Under the pieces are notes generated by a model. That model did no database searches. It was given only the letters and a program-made list of their open reading frames with translations, and was not told where the DNA came from. A stretch of DNA of 64,000 nucleotides from Porites lobata. Taxonomy: Eukaryota > Cnidaria > Anthozoa > Scleractinia > Poritidae. This document shows, piece after piece, positions 1 to 10,164 of this stretch (position 1 is its first letter; each line of letters begins with the position of its first letter). The position numbers and the translations under genes are program-made. The stretch is taken from assembly GCA_942486035.1 (NCBI GenBank), contig CALNXK010000105.1:1171001-1235000 (forward strand), in the 5' to 3' direction.

Positions 1-466
1 TTTTTGCCATCCCACATCATGCAGTTCACAAATTTGCTGAGTGTGAATCAGAAATGAACAATGAATTTTATGTTTAAATGTTGACCAATTTACCGAATTT
101 TCCGAGATTCACGGGTTTTGCAAGACATGAATTTCTGGTAATACTATTAACAGAAACCAAACGTTTGTGGTTCTAAAGAATTGATGGACATTCTTTGATT
201 ATGTAACAATGTAGGGGTGGGCAAAGTTCAAACCTATAAAAATCAACATCATTAAACAAACACGAAAATTACAATAAGTAAATAAGCAAATAAATAAAAT
301 GAAATAACATTATCATATTACATGTACTTGGTTTATGGCCTCTGAAGTGACCACAACAGTGATATAGGGACATTGTTTCTGGCCATTGTTCTAATACATG
401 GTTATTGGAAAAACAAAATTGGCAAGAAGGCTACTGAACCTTTTTATTCTTAATAGTGTTACTTAC

Positions 467-3400
467 TTTACTAGTTCATTGTCAAATATTGATGGTGTTA
501 AATGAGAGTCAGCAGCTCTTGGAATTTCTAGTTCTTCATCTTTGTCTGAAATGTTTCTGAAAAAGAATGGTGAACAACATTCAAGAACTTATAAAAAATT
601 AAGAAAATTCACCTCTTGAGCATCTGATATCATGATATAGTTTCACATGACTTTAAGTAATTTTATGACCTTTATTGTACAAAAAAAAAAATAGTTCCGA
701 CATAATTATCACCCAAGCACTATATACATGTAGGTATGAACTACGAGTCACTGTTTCAAGTTCTTGTTACTGTAATTGATTATCTTCTATCTTTTTTGGT
801 GACTGAAACTCAAATAGTTTGAATTTCAAAATGTCAAAGCAGAAGACCAGGAGTGACTCTTACTGCATGAATATGGCACGGCAACTGAAAAAAAATGTTT
901 GCAGGAAAATCAGGAATTCACCGAGTGCTTGAAATCTAAATGCTCTAAAGGTGAATTTCTGAATAACGCCTGACTAAAAAAAAAGAGCTGGAGTCATAAC
1001 GAGCCTGCATCCACATGTTTACGGGTAAACTGTACATGTAAATACTGGTACAATAAAGCAGGCATATTTTTCCTTCTTTCAAAGAAGCCTGGAGATTTTA
1101 GGGATAAACTTGGCAATACAATAATAATTTTATTTGGTCTGAACACATTACCCAGAGCTTGTTTCCTTGTGGTTGACATGCCAACCTGACTTTGGGACCT
1201 AAGTCACGATCTTGAACAAATCTCTGTATGAAGGTAAGCTTACTTCAATTTACTCAAACATTGCTCAGAGCTTGTTTTATTTTGTTGCTGACATACAAAA
1301 ACATTGATTACTGTATATGGCCTTGCAAAATTAATGACTGACTTCAGTCACAACAGCATCCTCATATTCTTTAATTTATTTACCATTATGGACCCTGTAT
1401 AAATGGTGTTGATAATTGAATAATGATTTATTCCTTTTTATTTTATAGACACGAGTGTTTTACTGGAAAATATACCATTCGTAAAATTCATAAAAACTAC
1501 ATCCGGGACCCGAGTGGTTTATTTTCCATTATCTCACACGTGAGTTTATCGATAACGTAATTTCAGTAATTTTCCTTCAAAATTTGTAGGCGCCTTGCGT
1601 CTTTTGAATTTTACTTACACATTTTTCAAAGTTTTGCTTATATTTTGTCATTGTAGAGCCCTTTTCAGCTCAGAGTTATTTCTCAAGATTATTGTAACCA
1701 ATGACTTATATTGCTGTACTGTAAATCTGAGCTGTCACAATTACTTTTTGGCAAATAAAAATCTATTATTTTATTGATGTCTTTTTGTCTATATAATAAA
1801 AAGAACATTACACGGCGGCTTGAAGATATGAATTTTATTTTCTCGTTGCAAAAACAATATTTTACTCACTAGCTGTGCTCATTCGTAAAATATTGTTTTG
1901 CCACTTGAAAATAAAATTCATATCGCTTTGCGCCACCATGTAATATCCTGTAATAATATATTCTAAGCAAGGCTAAGGTGGAAGAATTACTAATCAAAAT
2001 GCAGGACATATCAGTGCCATGATTATTTCTAATTACCTATTTATTTTTTGATGTTTAAGTGTCTAGATCAACATAGGACTGAATAATTTGGATTTTGGGG
2101 CAAAATCTGCTGCTTTTGATATTGAGATACTCAGCTGTTACTGTTAATAACAAGATAATACTCACAGTGAAGCAAGTGATGAACACATATTTCTTGCAAT
2201 CATAGGACAACTTTGTGTTCTGCTTTCAAAGAAATAAAATATCACCAAATTAATTGATATTATAATAACAACAAATAAAAAAAATAATTCAAAATTACAA
2301 CAAACAGGAAAGAAAGTTAACAAAAAACTGCAGAAGAAGGAGAAGAACAAGAAGAAGAACAAGACAAAGAAAATGTACAGAAGCCTGATTTTTCCCATTA
2401 CATGACGTGTTTTTTGTTTTACTGTTTGGCTTGAAAATTTATGGCTGGAGCAAACAGCACTCCTTTAAAAGAGCTTGAGGTTGCTTATTCATTAGGGAAA
2501 CCATGTTTGAAAAATGGAGACCTGGAACAAAATGGCCCAAGTGACCTCACTCCACACACTCCTTTAATCAAAGTTTAGAAATTTTAGTGAAAAGTAAGTT
2601 ATTGTGGAAAACTAGAAAAACAAAACCTCAAAATAAGGCAGGGTTGAGAACCATCAACTTGTAAACTTAAATTATAGGCAACCCATCCGAACTGTTCAAG
2701 GCATTGTGATGTCACATGCGACAAGTGATCTCAAACGTTCACTTATTCTGTGATAGTCCCTCTTACATGTAGCTTGATTCAAGTCATCTGGAGAAATGAT
2801 TGATAGACAAGAAAAAAAAACATTTAAAAAAACAGCAATAGAAGCAAATAGCAATTGATCCCAAATCTTTATATCATGTACATAAGAAAGATGCTTATAA
2901 TGTCAAAAAAAAAAGGTACAACTACCTACAAGATTTGGGAACACAAGGGGCAAAGTACTGTATTAATGAAGCAATTCTCCCTATCACTTGAATCAAGCCA
3001 AGATATAATCCAAATACATGTACTGACTGTAGGACCATGAATTGACTCTTCACTCTACTAACAGAAATGTCAAGGTGAGAGGCAGTGTACTAGCCCAGCT
3101 ATCAATGCTAAGGCAATCCTAGGGACAATACATGAGAGTAAGGCATCAAAAATTCCAGGATTGCATCAACTCCTGAAAGTCACAGTGGGTTGATTTGATC
3201 TAGGTTTTGTCAATGCTGCAAGGGAGTAGATATCCTGTGAGAAGCAGCGTGCAAAGAAAGTAGTGTCCGATTGCCAGGGGCTAGTGGATTTTGCTATCCG
3301 GCTAGTGAATTCTGTTCTTAACTTGCCCAACGGGCAAGTGAAGTATATTGAGGAATTTAACTGACAGAAGAACTATGAAATCAATCCTGCTCATCAAAAA

Positions 3401-4318
3401 ATGTTGGGGGCTAGTTGAAATGATGTTTGGGCTAGTAAATGGTAGCTTCAGCTTTCCCGAATGGCAAGCTGTAAAAATGACTTTCTTTGCACCATGGAGA
3501 AGATGCCTTTTGAACGTTCTTGGAGATAAAGTTGAACCTCTGCAAACAGCCACCTCTCTACAAAGGCCACTTTTTTGTCCCAGCAGACATAAAATCCATA
3601 CATGGACTCTTGTTCAAAACCTATCTACAATGGCCACCTCTTTACAATGGCCACTTTCTTCTGCCCCAAAGGTGGCTGTTGTGGAGAGGTTCAACTGTAT
3701 AATCTTTACCTTAGATTTCATTTTTTTAACATAAAGATACAGATAAAAATATATGACTGCACTCTCCACTGATGGATCAGAGGAGCAAAAATGTAAATTT
3801 TTCTTCTATAAATAAGGCTACATGTTTTGTAGAAAGCTTCTAAATTAAAATGCCCTATTATTAATTCCCGGGCAATTTTTTTTCGGGCAATAATTTATTC
3901 AGTAAGCTTTCACGTATGTTGATTTTACATTCTCGTCTGCTTAGTGTTATAACTAAAGTTAAGGGCCCAGGTTTTCGAGGTTAAACTTTAATCCGGGTTT
4001 CTTTTCCTTTTGTTCGAAGGTATTTTCTCGGATAATTTTTGGATCATCCAATCATCATATCGTACACAAAAAGAATTCAACTGAATTGCTTTTCAACCTT
4101 TGGGTTGTCACCCGAGCTTTCAACAACCAGGCCAAGAACTTCAAGCGAAACCCAAACGGCTAAAATCATCAGAAATAGACCAAATATTACCTTAAGGAGG
4201 GCCTGGAAGTTTTAGCTTTTGAAATGCTCAAACTTCTGAAAATCACTCCATGCGGATTGCTACTTTGCCTCGAATATTTCAGGCAATTTAGCACGAGTGT
4301 CGCTTTTCTGGCCGCCAT
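467..4318 (-). CDS. 5' part of an unidentified gene, probably for a mitochondrial protein (runs off left edge)
   Basis: Three exons can be joined: 4191-4318, 2166-2222 and 467-556. All junctions are phase 2 with GT/AG sites (donors GTAATA, GTGAGT, GTAAGT), and the reading continues beyond the left edge. The start is ATG at 4318 in the context AACATGGCGGCC, which fits animal start sites. Exon 1 gives 42 residues beginning MAARKATLVLNCLKYSRQ; they are rich in R, K, S, L and nearly lack acidic residues, as mitochondrial targeting peptides do. Exon 3 encodes an acidic stretch, NISDKDEELEIPRAADSHLT, that reads as ordinary coding sequence. I do not recognise the family, so the mitochondrial location is inferred only from N-terminal composition. 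The middle exon (57 nt) is the weakest, because its acceptor ends in GAAAG and its sequence also has a second open frame. More exons may exist inside the two introns. Confidence 0.5.
557..2165. other. Intron sequence with foldback repeat; no other gene seen
   Basis: This lies between the proposed exons of the left-edge gene. It contains the foldback element at 1807-1944 and, just before it, an AT-rich repeat from about 1441 with the short end motif TTTATAGACA near 1443 and an imperfect reverse copy near 1790. Two similar 35-bp stretches around 1142-1180 and 1256-1294 share CAGAGCTTGTTT and look like a small local duplication. No exon was supported here. Confidence 0.4.
1807..1944. repeat. Foldback (MITE-like) element
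   Basis: Two arms of about 58 bp form an imperfect inverted repeat around a short centre. The left arm contains GATATGAATTTTATTTTC followed by CAATATTTTAC. The right arm carries the reverse complement of both, and the outer ends are ATTACA and TGTAAT. This structure is typical of short nonautonomous DNA transposons. No coding capacity. Confidence 0.6.
2223..4190. other. Intron with degenerate repeats
   Basis: It contains an unclassified repeat at about 3240-3480 (recurring GGGCTAGT motifs) and the inverted repeat at 3528-3698. The rest is AT-rich with A-runs. No exon with good splice sites was recognised, although one may be missed. Confidence 0.35.
3528..3698. repeat. Short inverted-repeat element with GGCCAC subrepeats
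   Basis: GTTGAACCTCT at 3531-3541 is matched by its reverse complement AGAGGTTCAAC at 3685-3695. Between them are several copies of a unit like CTCTxTACAAxGGCCAC. The 128-residue open frame crossing it is a by-product of the repeat and not a gene. Confidence 0.55.
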
Positions 4319-4420
4319 GTTGAATTGTAGTGGAAATGTGGGAGACTGGAAGCAAGTTGTTGCAGCCACTACCCACACTGCTTTGCGCGATTGCCTGCAA
4401 CGAGCAGCAAGATCACAGGC

Positions 4421-4450
4421 ATCCCAAGCGTTCCCAAGCGTTCCCAAGCG
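4421..4450. repeat. Three tandem copies of a 10-bp unit upstream of the left-edge gene
   Basis: The unit TTCCCAAGCG (first copy ATCCCAAGCG) is repeated three times. It lies 100-130 bp upstream of the proposed start codon at 4318 on the minus strand, so it sits in the likely promoter or 5' UTR of that gene. A regulatory role is only a possibility. Confidence 0.6.
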
Positions 4451-4627
4451 TAATATGGATTGAGACTTAAGATTGAGACTAGACTTGGGAATCGAAAGAA
4501 TGGCCATGGGATGTAAAGATTTTGTACATGGCAAATAAAACTTACATCAAGTAACTTAACTAAAACGGGAAAGGTTACCATTAAGAATAAAGTAAAAATA
4601 TTGTTACTTGGGTCGTTTCTAGTCTAG

Positions 4628-5040
4628 TCGTTTCACGCTTTAGGACCCTTTTGGGGAGCATCTCCGCTCCATACTCAACTATGGCCACTTTCCTAATCCT
4701 ACTCCTGTCTCCGAACATTTTGATGAAGCCGATCTATCAACGACGTCCTTCTTATTCCCTTAGGACTAACCCGTAGCAACCGTGACTCTGTTAGAAAGGC
4801 ACGCGAGGCTCACCTCAGACTTTAGAACCTCACTGGTATAAATAGGCGAGCGTGATGAACTCAATTAGTGACATTTATCTTTTAATTTTAGTAGATAGCC
4901 TATCATTTTCTGTTTGCTATGTACTCAAATCTCGCATTTGTAACGTTCATCTTTTATCTGTATTCATTTTTCTTTTATAGTCCGCGTTGAAGGTTTCTGT
5001 TGCAAACCGAAATATCGGGCAAATATAATTTACCACTTTA
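4628..5040 (+). mobile_element. Penelope-like retroelement remnant (GIY-YIG endonuclease end and 3' region)
   Basis: In the plus frame around 4655-4840 the translation contains FGEHLRSILNYGHFPNPTPV, then SEHFDEADLS, then LGLTRSNRDSVRKAREAHL, a stop codon and NLTGINRRA. This resembles the C-terminal GIY-YIG endonuclease region of Penelope-like elements (FGEH...HFN...R..RE..L...LGT..P.GLNR). An in-frame stop and lost residues show that it is dead. It is followed by a 3' region containing a hammerhead-like motif at 4984-5029. The assignment rests on motif recall, not a search. Confidence 0.5.
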
Positions 5041-5045
5041 TTTTT
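4984..5045 (+). ncRNA. Degenerate hammerhead-ribozyme-like motif in the Penelope remnant
   Basis: A stem II hairpin, AGGTTT CTGTTGC AAACC, is followed directly by GAAA and then TAT CGGGCAA ATA, which could form a minimal stem III. This is the order of a type I hammerhead core. The 5' catalytic box that should read CTGATGA appears only as GTTGA, so the ribozyme is probably inactive. Penelope-like elements are known to carry hammerhead motifs in their terminal repeats, which supports the reading. Confidence 0.35.
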
Positions 5046-5679
5046 GTTCTCTTTCTCTATTTTTTCTATCACTCTTCCTGCCGCAAGGATCAGTTTACTG
5101 TTTAAGTCTGAACTTTGGTACTCAAGATTTTACTGATCCAGGTCTACTAAAGATCCTGCGGACCCTTACTGGTTTGTCGTGGTTTTGCCTTCACAACTGT
5201 GTTTCTGAGCTATCATCAGCTACCATCGCCTCTCCATCAACTATCGCGCTTTGCATCAGCATGTTCAATTGCAAATTTTTCATGAGACCTTAGTTGATGA
5301 TTGCTTTTCCGCTTTTGGCTCCCTTGAGATATCGTTATTGATAGTTTTTCAGTCACCTGTCTCTTGTTCAACTTGTTGGAAAGATTAAGCAGCGTTGCCA
5401 TTTGAGCTGGAATACGGTATTGGGCGAATCAAATGAGAAGACACCTCATGCAGTTACCCAAAAAGGACGGCGGAGAAACCTTGTGTCACAAGCGTGACCC
5501 AAACTTCTCCTTTTCTTCAATCAGATCCTATACTTTTGCAAAAGACCAGAATAGAGGAAAGATAAGGACAGAACTCGCACTGTCACGTTTGTCGCTTGTT
5601 ATACTTTTTGCCTTGTTGCATAAGCTAAGAAAAAGACTGAAACGGTAAAAAAATCTAAAAAAAAAATAATAACACAATA

Positions 5680-5722
5680 ATGATTATGATGATGATGATG
5701 ATAATGATGATGATAATGATAA
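5680..5722. repeat. ATG/ATA trinucleotide microsatellite
   Basis: An imperfect run of ATGATG and ATAATG units. The Met-rich and Ser-rich open frames across it are artefacts. Confidence 0.85.
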
Positions 5723-5857
5723 GGTCATGCCTGATAATACACATAGTCTGCCCATTTCGATACCCGGGTAATCGTAAGAGAGAAAAAAAACTGAGAAGGT
5801 GGAAAACCACCAGGACCTTAAATTTTGAATTTTGGCGAGTTTCACTTCGGAAGTGCC

Positions 5858-5932
5858 AGCCTGCGTAGCAAGCGTTTCAGCGCGAGTTCGTCGAGAACGT
5901 CGGGACGATTGGAAACGCTTGCTACGCAGGCT
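5858..5932. repeat. Perfect 20-bp inverted repeat (foldback element core)
   Basis: AGCCTGCGTAGCAAGCGTTT at 5858-5877 is matched exactly in reverse complement at 5913-5932, with a GC-rich 35-bp spacer. Flanking CACTTC and GAAGTG segments extend the pairing imperfectly, which suggests a larger foldback transposon. Confidence 0.8.
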
Positions 5933-7813
5933 ACGGAAGTGTCGTAAAGTGAACATCATATCGATTGTCATTGGATTGCTTTTGAGGCCCTGCGAAAGGA
6001 ACTCTTAAAGGTCTCGAAATGTCACGTGCATTAATTCTGTTACAGAAAGCGAGTCTATTGGACTCTGCAGGAATACCGATGAAAGTATTGGACACGTAAT
6101 TAATGAGGTTTTTAAGAGCCATCACGGGGAGTAACCAGAAAGCCATATAGACTTCCCGCTTCCAACTTACATTGAGCTGTGTTATAAATCAGTAATAATA
6201 AATTAATGAAAAGAATAAATAGATAAATAAATAAAGATACAGATCAAGCCCATAGAAAACAAACAAAAACAAACAAAAAACACACACACACGGAGAACTT
6301 GAAAGAGTCACGAGCAAGCTTAATTTGGGTCATTTGACTAACGTGATTTCGCTCAAGTAAACGCGCACGCAATTTCCAGTCGTGAATATCATGAACGATT
6401 GTTTTGAACTGCGCGCTATCTTGATTCGTTTGGCCACAGGTCATAGTGGACGAGAGGTGATACAATCATTGACCATATGAACTATCATAACGTCCGTAAA
6501 GAAAACAATCACTGCACACTCATACTTATGATGTGAAATCAACATTACCATCACTAACAGCACTGCATAACAATTTCATAAAAATCACTATATTTTGTCA
6601 CTCCAGAGTTAGTGCTTTTGCACACTGACACAGGCGGGAAGGGGGGAATGAATGTTATATATACCCTCCATATACCTTCGCTATCCCAACTCAAAAGCTG
6701 GTGACAGAAATGGCTAGGCAAGCCTTACATATAAAACATAGTAGCTTTCCAAGCAAAATCAATGGCTTTCATCACCAGAATTAAAACGCCCAAGCTTAAT
6801 TAAAGCAGGTGTCCATAATCAGGCCCCTGATTAAAGATAGTAAAATCCTTCAAGTTACCCTAGAAGCAATTAGAAAGTAAAAAAAACAACAACAACACAA
6901 GGCGCACGGTTTATATTATTTGCACTTCATCAAGGAATTTTACACGTGAGTTAATGTGATAAAAAACCACGAGGCATTCACATTGTTTATTATATTTTGC
7001 GTTCGTCACCATTCCGCTTGCCCTTGCGATGAATTAGTCCTCCGCGTATTTTTCTTTTTCTTATTTGCCCGCGTGGCAGGCGCAGGTTAGATTTTTCTTC
7101 AATTTTCATGTACGCACGTTCGACCAATTCTAAAGAGACAACAGAATATCGCTGAGGTAGAGCTTGTGCTAGCCGCAATGACAGGTCATACGTACTGCCT
7201 GCGAGGCGAAGGGCCGACTCGGGCTACACCATCTGGACATCATATAAGAGACAAGTGTGGAGAGATAGTAGTAGTCATCAATTTATAAAGATTGTGTTCC
7301 ACCCGTCCTGGGATATCTGGCCATCCTATATTTTCCCTGGAATAATGACAAAACTGTGATTAAGTTAAGGGGTTAGTTTCAACTCCTTGAAATTGGGCTG
7401 CGTCGTAAGGAAGTAAAACACAAAACGTAATACACTGATGCACCTTATAAAGCTATTCTGGAAAAATGAAAAGTAAATAAATGGTGTTCCTCCTCCTCCA
7501 CAACAACAAAAACAGTGCAGAAACTACAGCGATAAACAGTCAACTATTTTATTGTTAAATTCTTTTTTAATTAGCTCTCGAGTTTAACTCAACATTATAT
7601 AACTTTAGCATTGCTTAATCTACAACTAGTAAAAAAAAGCTTAACAACTTGCGACCAAGCTCTCCTGATTTTTCTCCACAGTTTCCAGATTGTAAAGAGC
7701 AACTTGGTCGCCAGTTAACATATACTGTTGCTATATTCCTAGACTTTCACTCAACCAAACAGGGACAGCCATTGGCTGATTCTTGGTCACATGGCCTTGA
7801 ATAAAATCAAATG

Positions 7814-7861
7814 TATCCCGATCGGGGTACATTGTATCAAGAATGTACCCCGCTCGGGATA
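7814..7861. repeat. 20-bp inverted repeat with one mismatch
   Basis: TATCCCGATCGGGGTACATT at 7814-7833 pairs with 7842-7861 with a single mismatch and an 8-bp loop. Likely the core of a foldback element. Confidence 0.75.
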
Positions 7862-8206
7862 AATTATAGCACCTGATCAAAGCATGGTGGAAAGTGGCGT
7901 GACAGAAGGCGGGAAAAACACTGTCAGTTTTCTTTTTCGTGAATGAACACAACGACGAAACATGAAGCCTCAAGCTAAAAGCGACGATTTTCAAAGTTAT
8001 CCCACAAGAGAAACAACAGCTAGACGGGAGGAAAAAGATGCAGATAATATAAGGAAAGTATTTTGTGAATCATTCATTCAGTGGTTTTGAGAACTTAATT
8101 TGTGTTCTTATAAGTACCGAGTCGACTGTTTTGATTCGCTCCGCTAAAGCGTATTCTTTTGTTGTTGTTGAAGTACGTTGAAGTGGAAGTCTAGAAATAT
8201 AACAAA

Positions 8207-8335
8207 ACACTTAATGTCAGGTCCCTCTGGAAACCAGTTAGTTTTGTTTTCCCTCGAGTCCTGATGTTTCCCGAGACGATCAGGACTCTCCGGAAAACAA
8301 AACTAACTGTTTCCCTCGGGATCTGACGTTAAGTG
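8207..8335. repeat. Foldback element, full copy
   Basis: The ends read ACTTAATGTCAGGTCCC and GATCTGACGTTAAGTGT. Inside, CAGTTAGTTTTGTTTTCC is mirrored by GGAAAACAAAACTAACTG. The two arms are about 55 bp each and nearly meet in the centre. A half copy of the same family lies at 9254-9310. Confidence 0.75.
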
Positions 8336-9028
8336 TATAATTGACTAAAAGGCAATTTTATTGTCTGCCAAAAGACAAAACCTAGATAGGACCCTTCCGC
8401 ACTAGAATAAGACACTGATTTGTTTGTCTCTACTAAGTAATGATAAAATTAGCTCAGATAATACGCGAGCACACTTGAAAATAGCACTTTTCACAAACTG
8501 TGCAGGTCATTAAATGCTAAATGGAGTACACCATAATTTTCACGCAAAAAATTGAGGGACGGAGCAGAAAAACCATATGGTTGGCAAAATCTCATAGGAA
8601 ATAAAAACTGTGTCTACTCTCGTTAAACCACAACTATTGACCACGAGATTGCCAAGTTAAAAGCAGTTAAGCCCAAAGCAGATGGGTCCATAAACTACAA
8701 AAACTAGAGACTTAAACCTATGAAACAATCTCTAAACTGCGAGTGTTTTGGTCCGCAATCTCCAAGGTTAACATACCAGTATCCCTACCGATTCATGACG
8801 CTATCAATTATAAAAAAAAAAACAGGAAAGTTTCGAGACAGTGAAGAGGGATAAAAGAATGCTAGTTGACCAAATGATTATTAATAACTGATTGGTGGCC
8901 GTAAATAAATAAACGACAGAAGATACCTATTTTTAACGTTTTACGAAGATATATATGTACGTAAAGAAAGGTAATTAAAGTAACGGTCATGAAGATGAGG
9001 ACGATAAGGATACCAATGGATAGAAAAA

Positions 9029-9029
<1 letters not shown>

Positions 9030-9068
<39 letters not shown>

Positions 9069-9078
9069 TGATGATGGT
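9030..9078. repeat. AAT trinucleotide tract followed by ATG units
   Basis: About twelve AAT units, then three ATG units. The leucine-rich frame on the minus strand is an artefact of this tract. Confidence 0.9.
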
Positions 9079-9253
9079 AAAGGTAACGATAACGGGAACG
9101 ATAAGCTAGCGCGCGCTCCCACTGGTTACTTCAAAGTCACATGACATCTAACAATGAACTGTTTCGCGCCAAAATCTCTGAGCGGGCAACATAGCAAAAT
9201 CTATGACGTCAGAGGGTAACAGAAAACTTCCAGCTATATAACAAACTTAACAT

Positions 9254-9310
9254 TGAGATTCTCGGGAAACAAAATTAACTGTTTCCCTGGGGACCAGTCA
9301 TTAAGTGTTA
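9254..9310. repeat. Half copy of the 8.2-kb foldback family
   Basis: CTCGGGAAACAAAATTAACT followed by GTTTCCCTGGGGACCAGTCATTAAGTGTT is the counterpart of the right half of the element at 8207-8335. It shows that this family is repeated within the window. Confidence 0.65.
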
Positions 9311-10109
9311 ATTCTTGTTTACTCTAGCGAATTTTCGAAACAGGAAATTCATGTGAATCCTATTAAGCATATAACTAACCAAGTTACTCAAGTTGAAGTA
9401 AACGGTTATTATGTATCAGTCAAATCGAAGCTTCAACATGCCCCCCCCCCCGGGCAATCCCCCGGGCATTTGACTTTTTGAAAATTATTGTTCAAATTCC
9501 CCCCTACCCGGGCCAAAATGCCGTTCAAATGCCCCACACTAGGGTCCATTCAGGTGATCAAATGCCTCCACCCCGGGGACATTTCACAGGCACAAAAATG
9601 ACAGAAGGACGACGGCAGTTGTCGAACAAAAATTACTTGATAACATCCCTCCTTAAAAGTCTTGATCATGCTCTTTTCCTCGTGCGTAGTCACCTTTTTT
9701 ACTTAATCTTCAAAAAGCGGCAATGACAACTACTATCGATCCTTTGTGCAACTTAAACCTATATTTTGCACTTTCCTCATCATTAAAACACGAAAAACGT
9801 CATTGAAAATATAAGCAGTCACCCACCATGGGTGGCTATGCGTCATAAGGACACTAATTGAAGATACACTTTTTTTGCCTACAGGTACGGGTGGGCCTCA
9901 CTTGTCCCCAGTCATCTTCGCGCGTACCGCGTACGGCGGAAGCAGAGGATGATGGGAAGGGAGAAGAGGGCCACTTGTCAGCGAGTGAGCGAACATTTTT
10001 GAAACCAGTAAAAACTTATACAACGTGCGACCAGAAGTGGTTATGACATCATTGTTCTCCCGGTAGCAAAGCCCTAATTCTCGTGGGTAAAGGAAGGTCT
10101 TTCTATTGT

Positions 10110-10134
10110 AGGTATGGGTAAATTACCCATACCT
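10110..10134. repeat. 12-bp-arm palindrome near the tetraspanin 3' end
   Basis: AGGTATGGGTAA and TTACCCATACCT pair exactly around one base. It lies about 30 bp past the tetraspanin stop codon on the minus strand, so it would be in its 3' UTR. Confidence 0.6.
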
Positions 10135-10164
10135 GTAAACAGAAATGGTGTATCTTAAGTTATC

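Larger units (their letters stand above)
5041..10164. other. Intergenic stretch with small repeats, no gene recognised
   Basis: Contents: an ATG-rich microsatellite (5680-5722), inverted repeats at 5858-5932, 7814-7861 and 8207-8335, a half copy of the last at 9254-9310, an AAT tract (9030-9066), a C12 tract near 9440 in a CCCGGG-rich repeat, and a palindrome at 10110-10134. Open frames here are short, overlap repeats and lack splice context. Confidence 0.45.

Noticed and set aside
3348..3734. 128-residue open frame on the plus strand
   Set aside because: It runs through repeat units (GGGCTAGT and GGCCAC motifs) and an inverted repeat, with no domain or splice context.
8862..9122. Leucine-rich open frame on the minus strand
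   Set aside because: It is caused by the AAT tract at 9030-9066.
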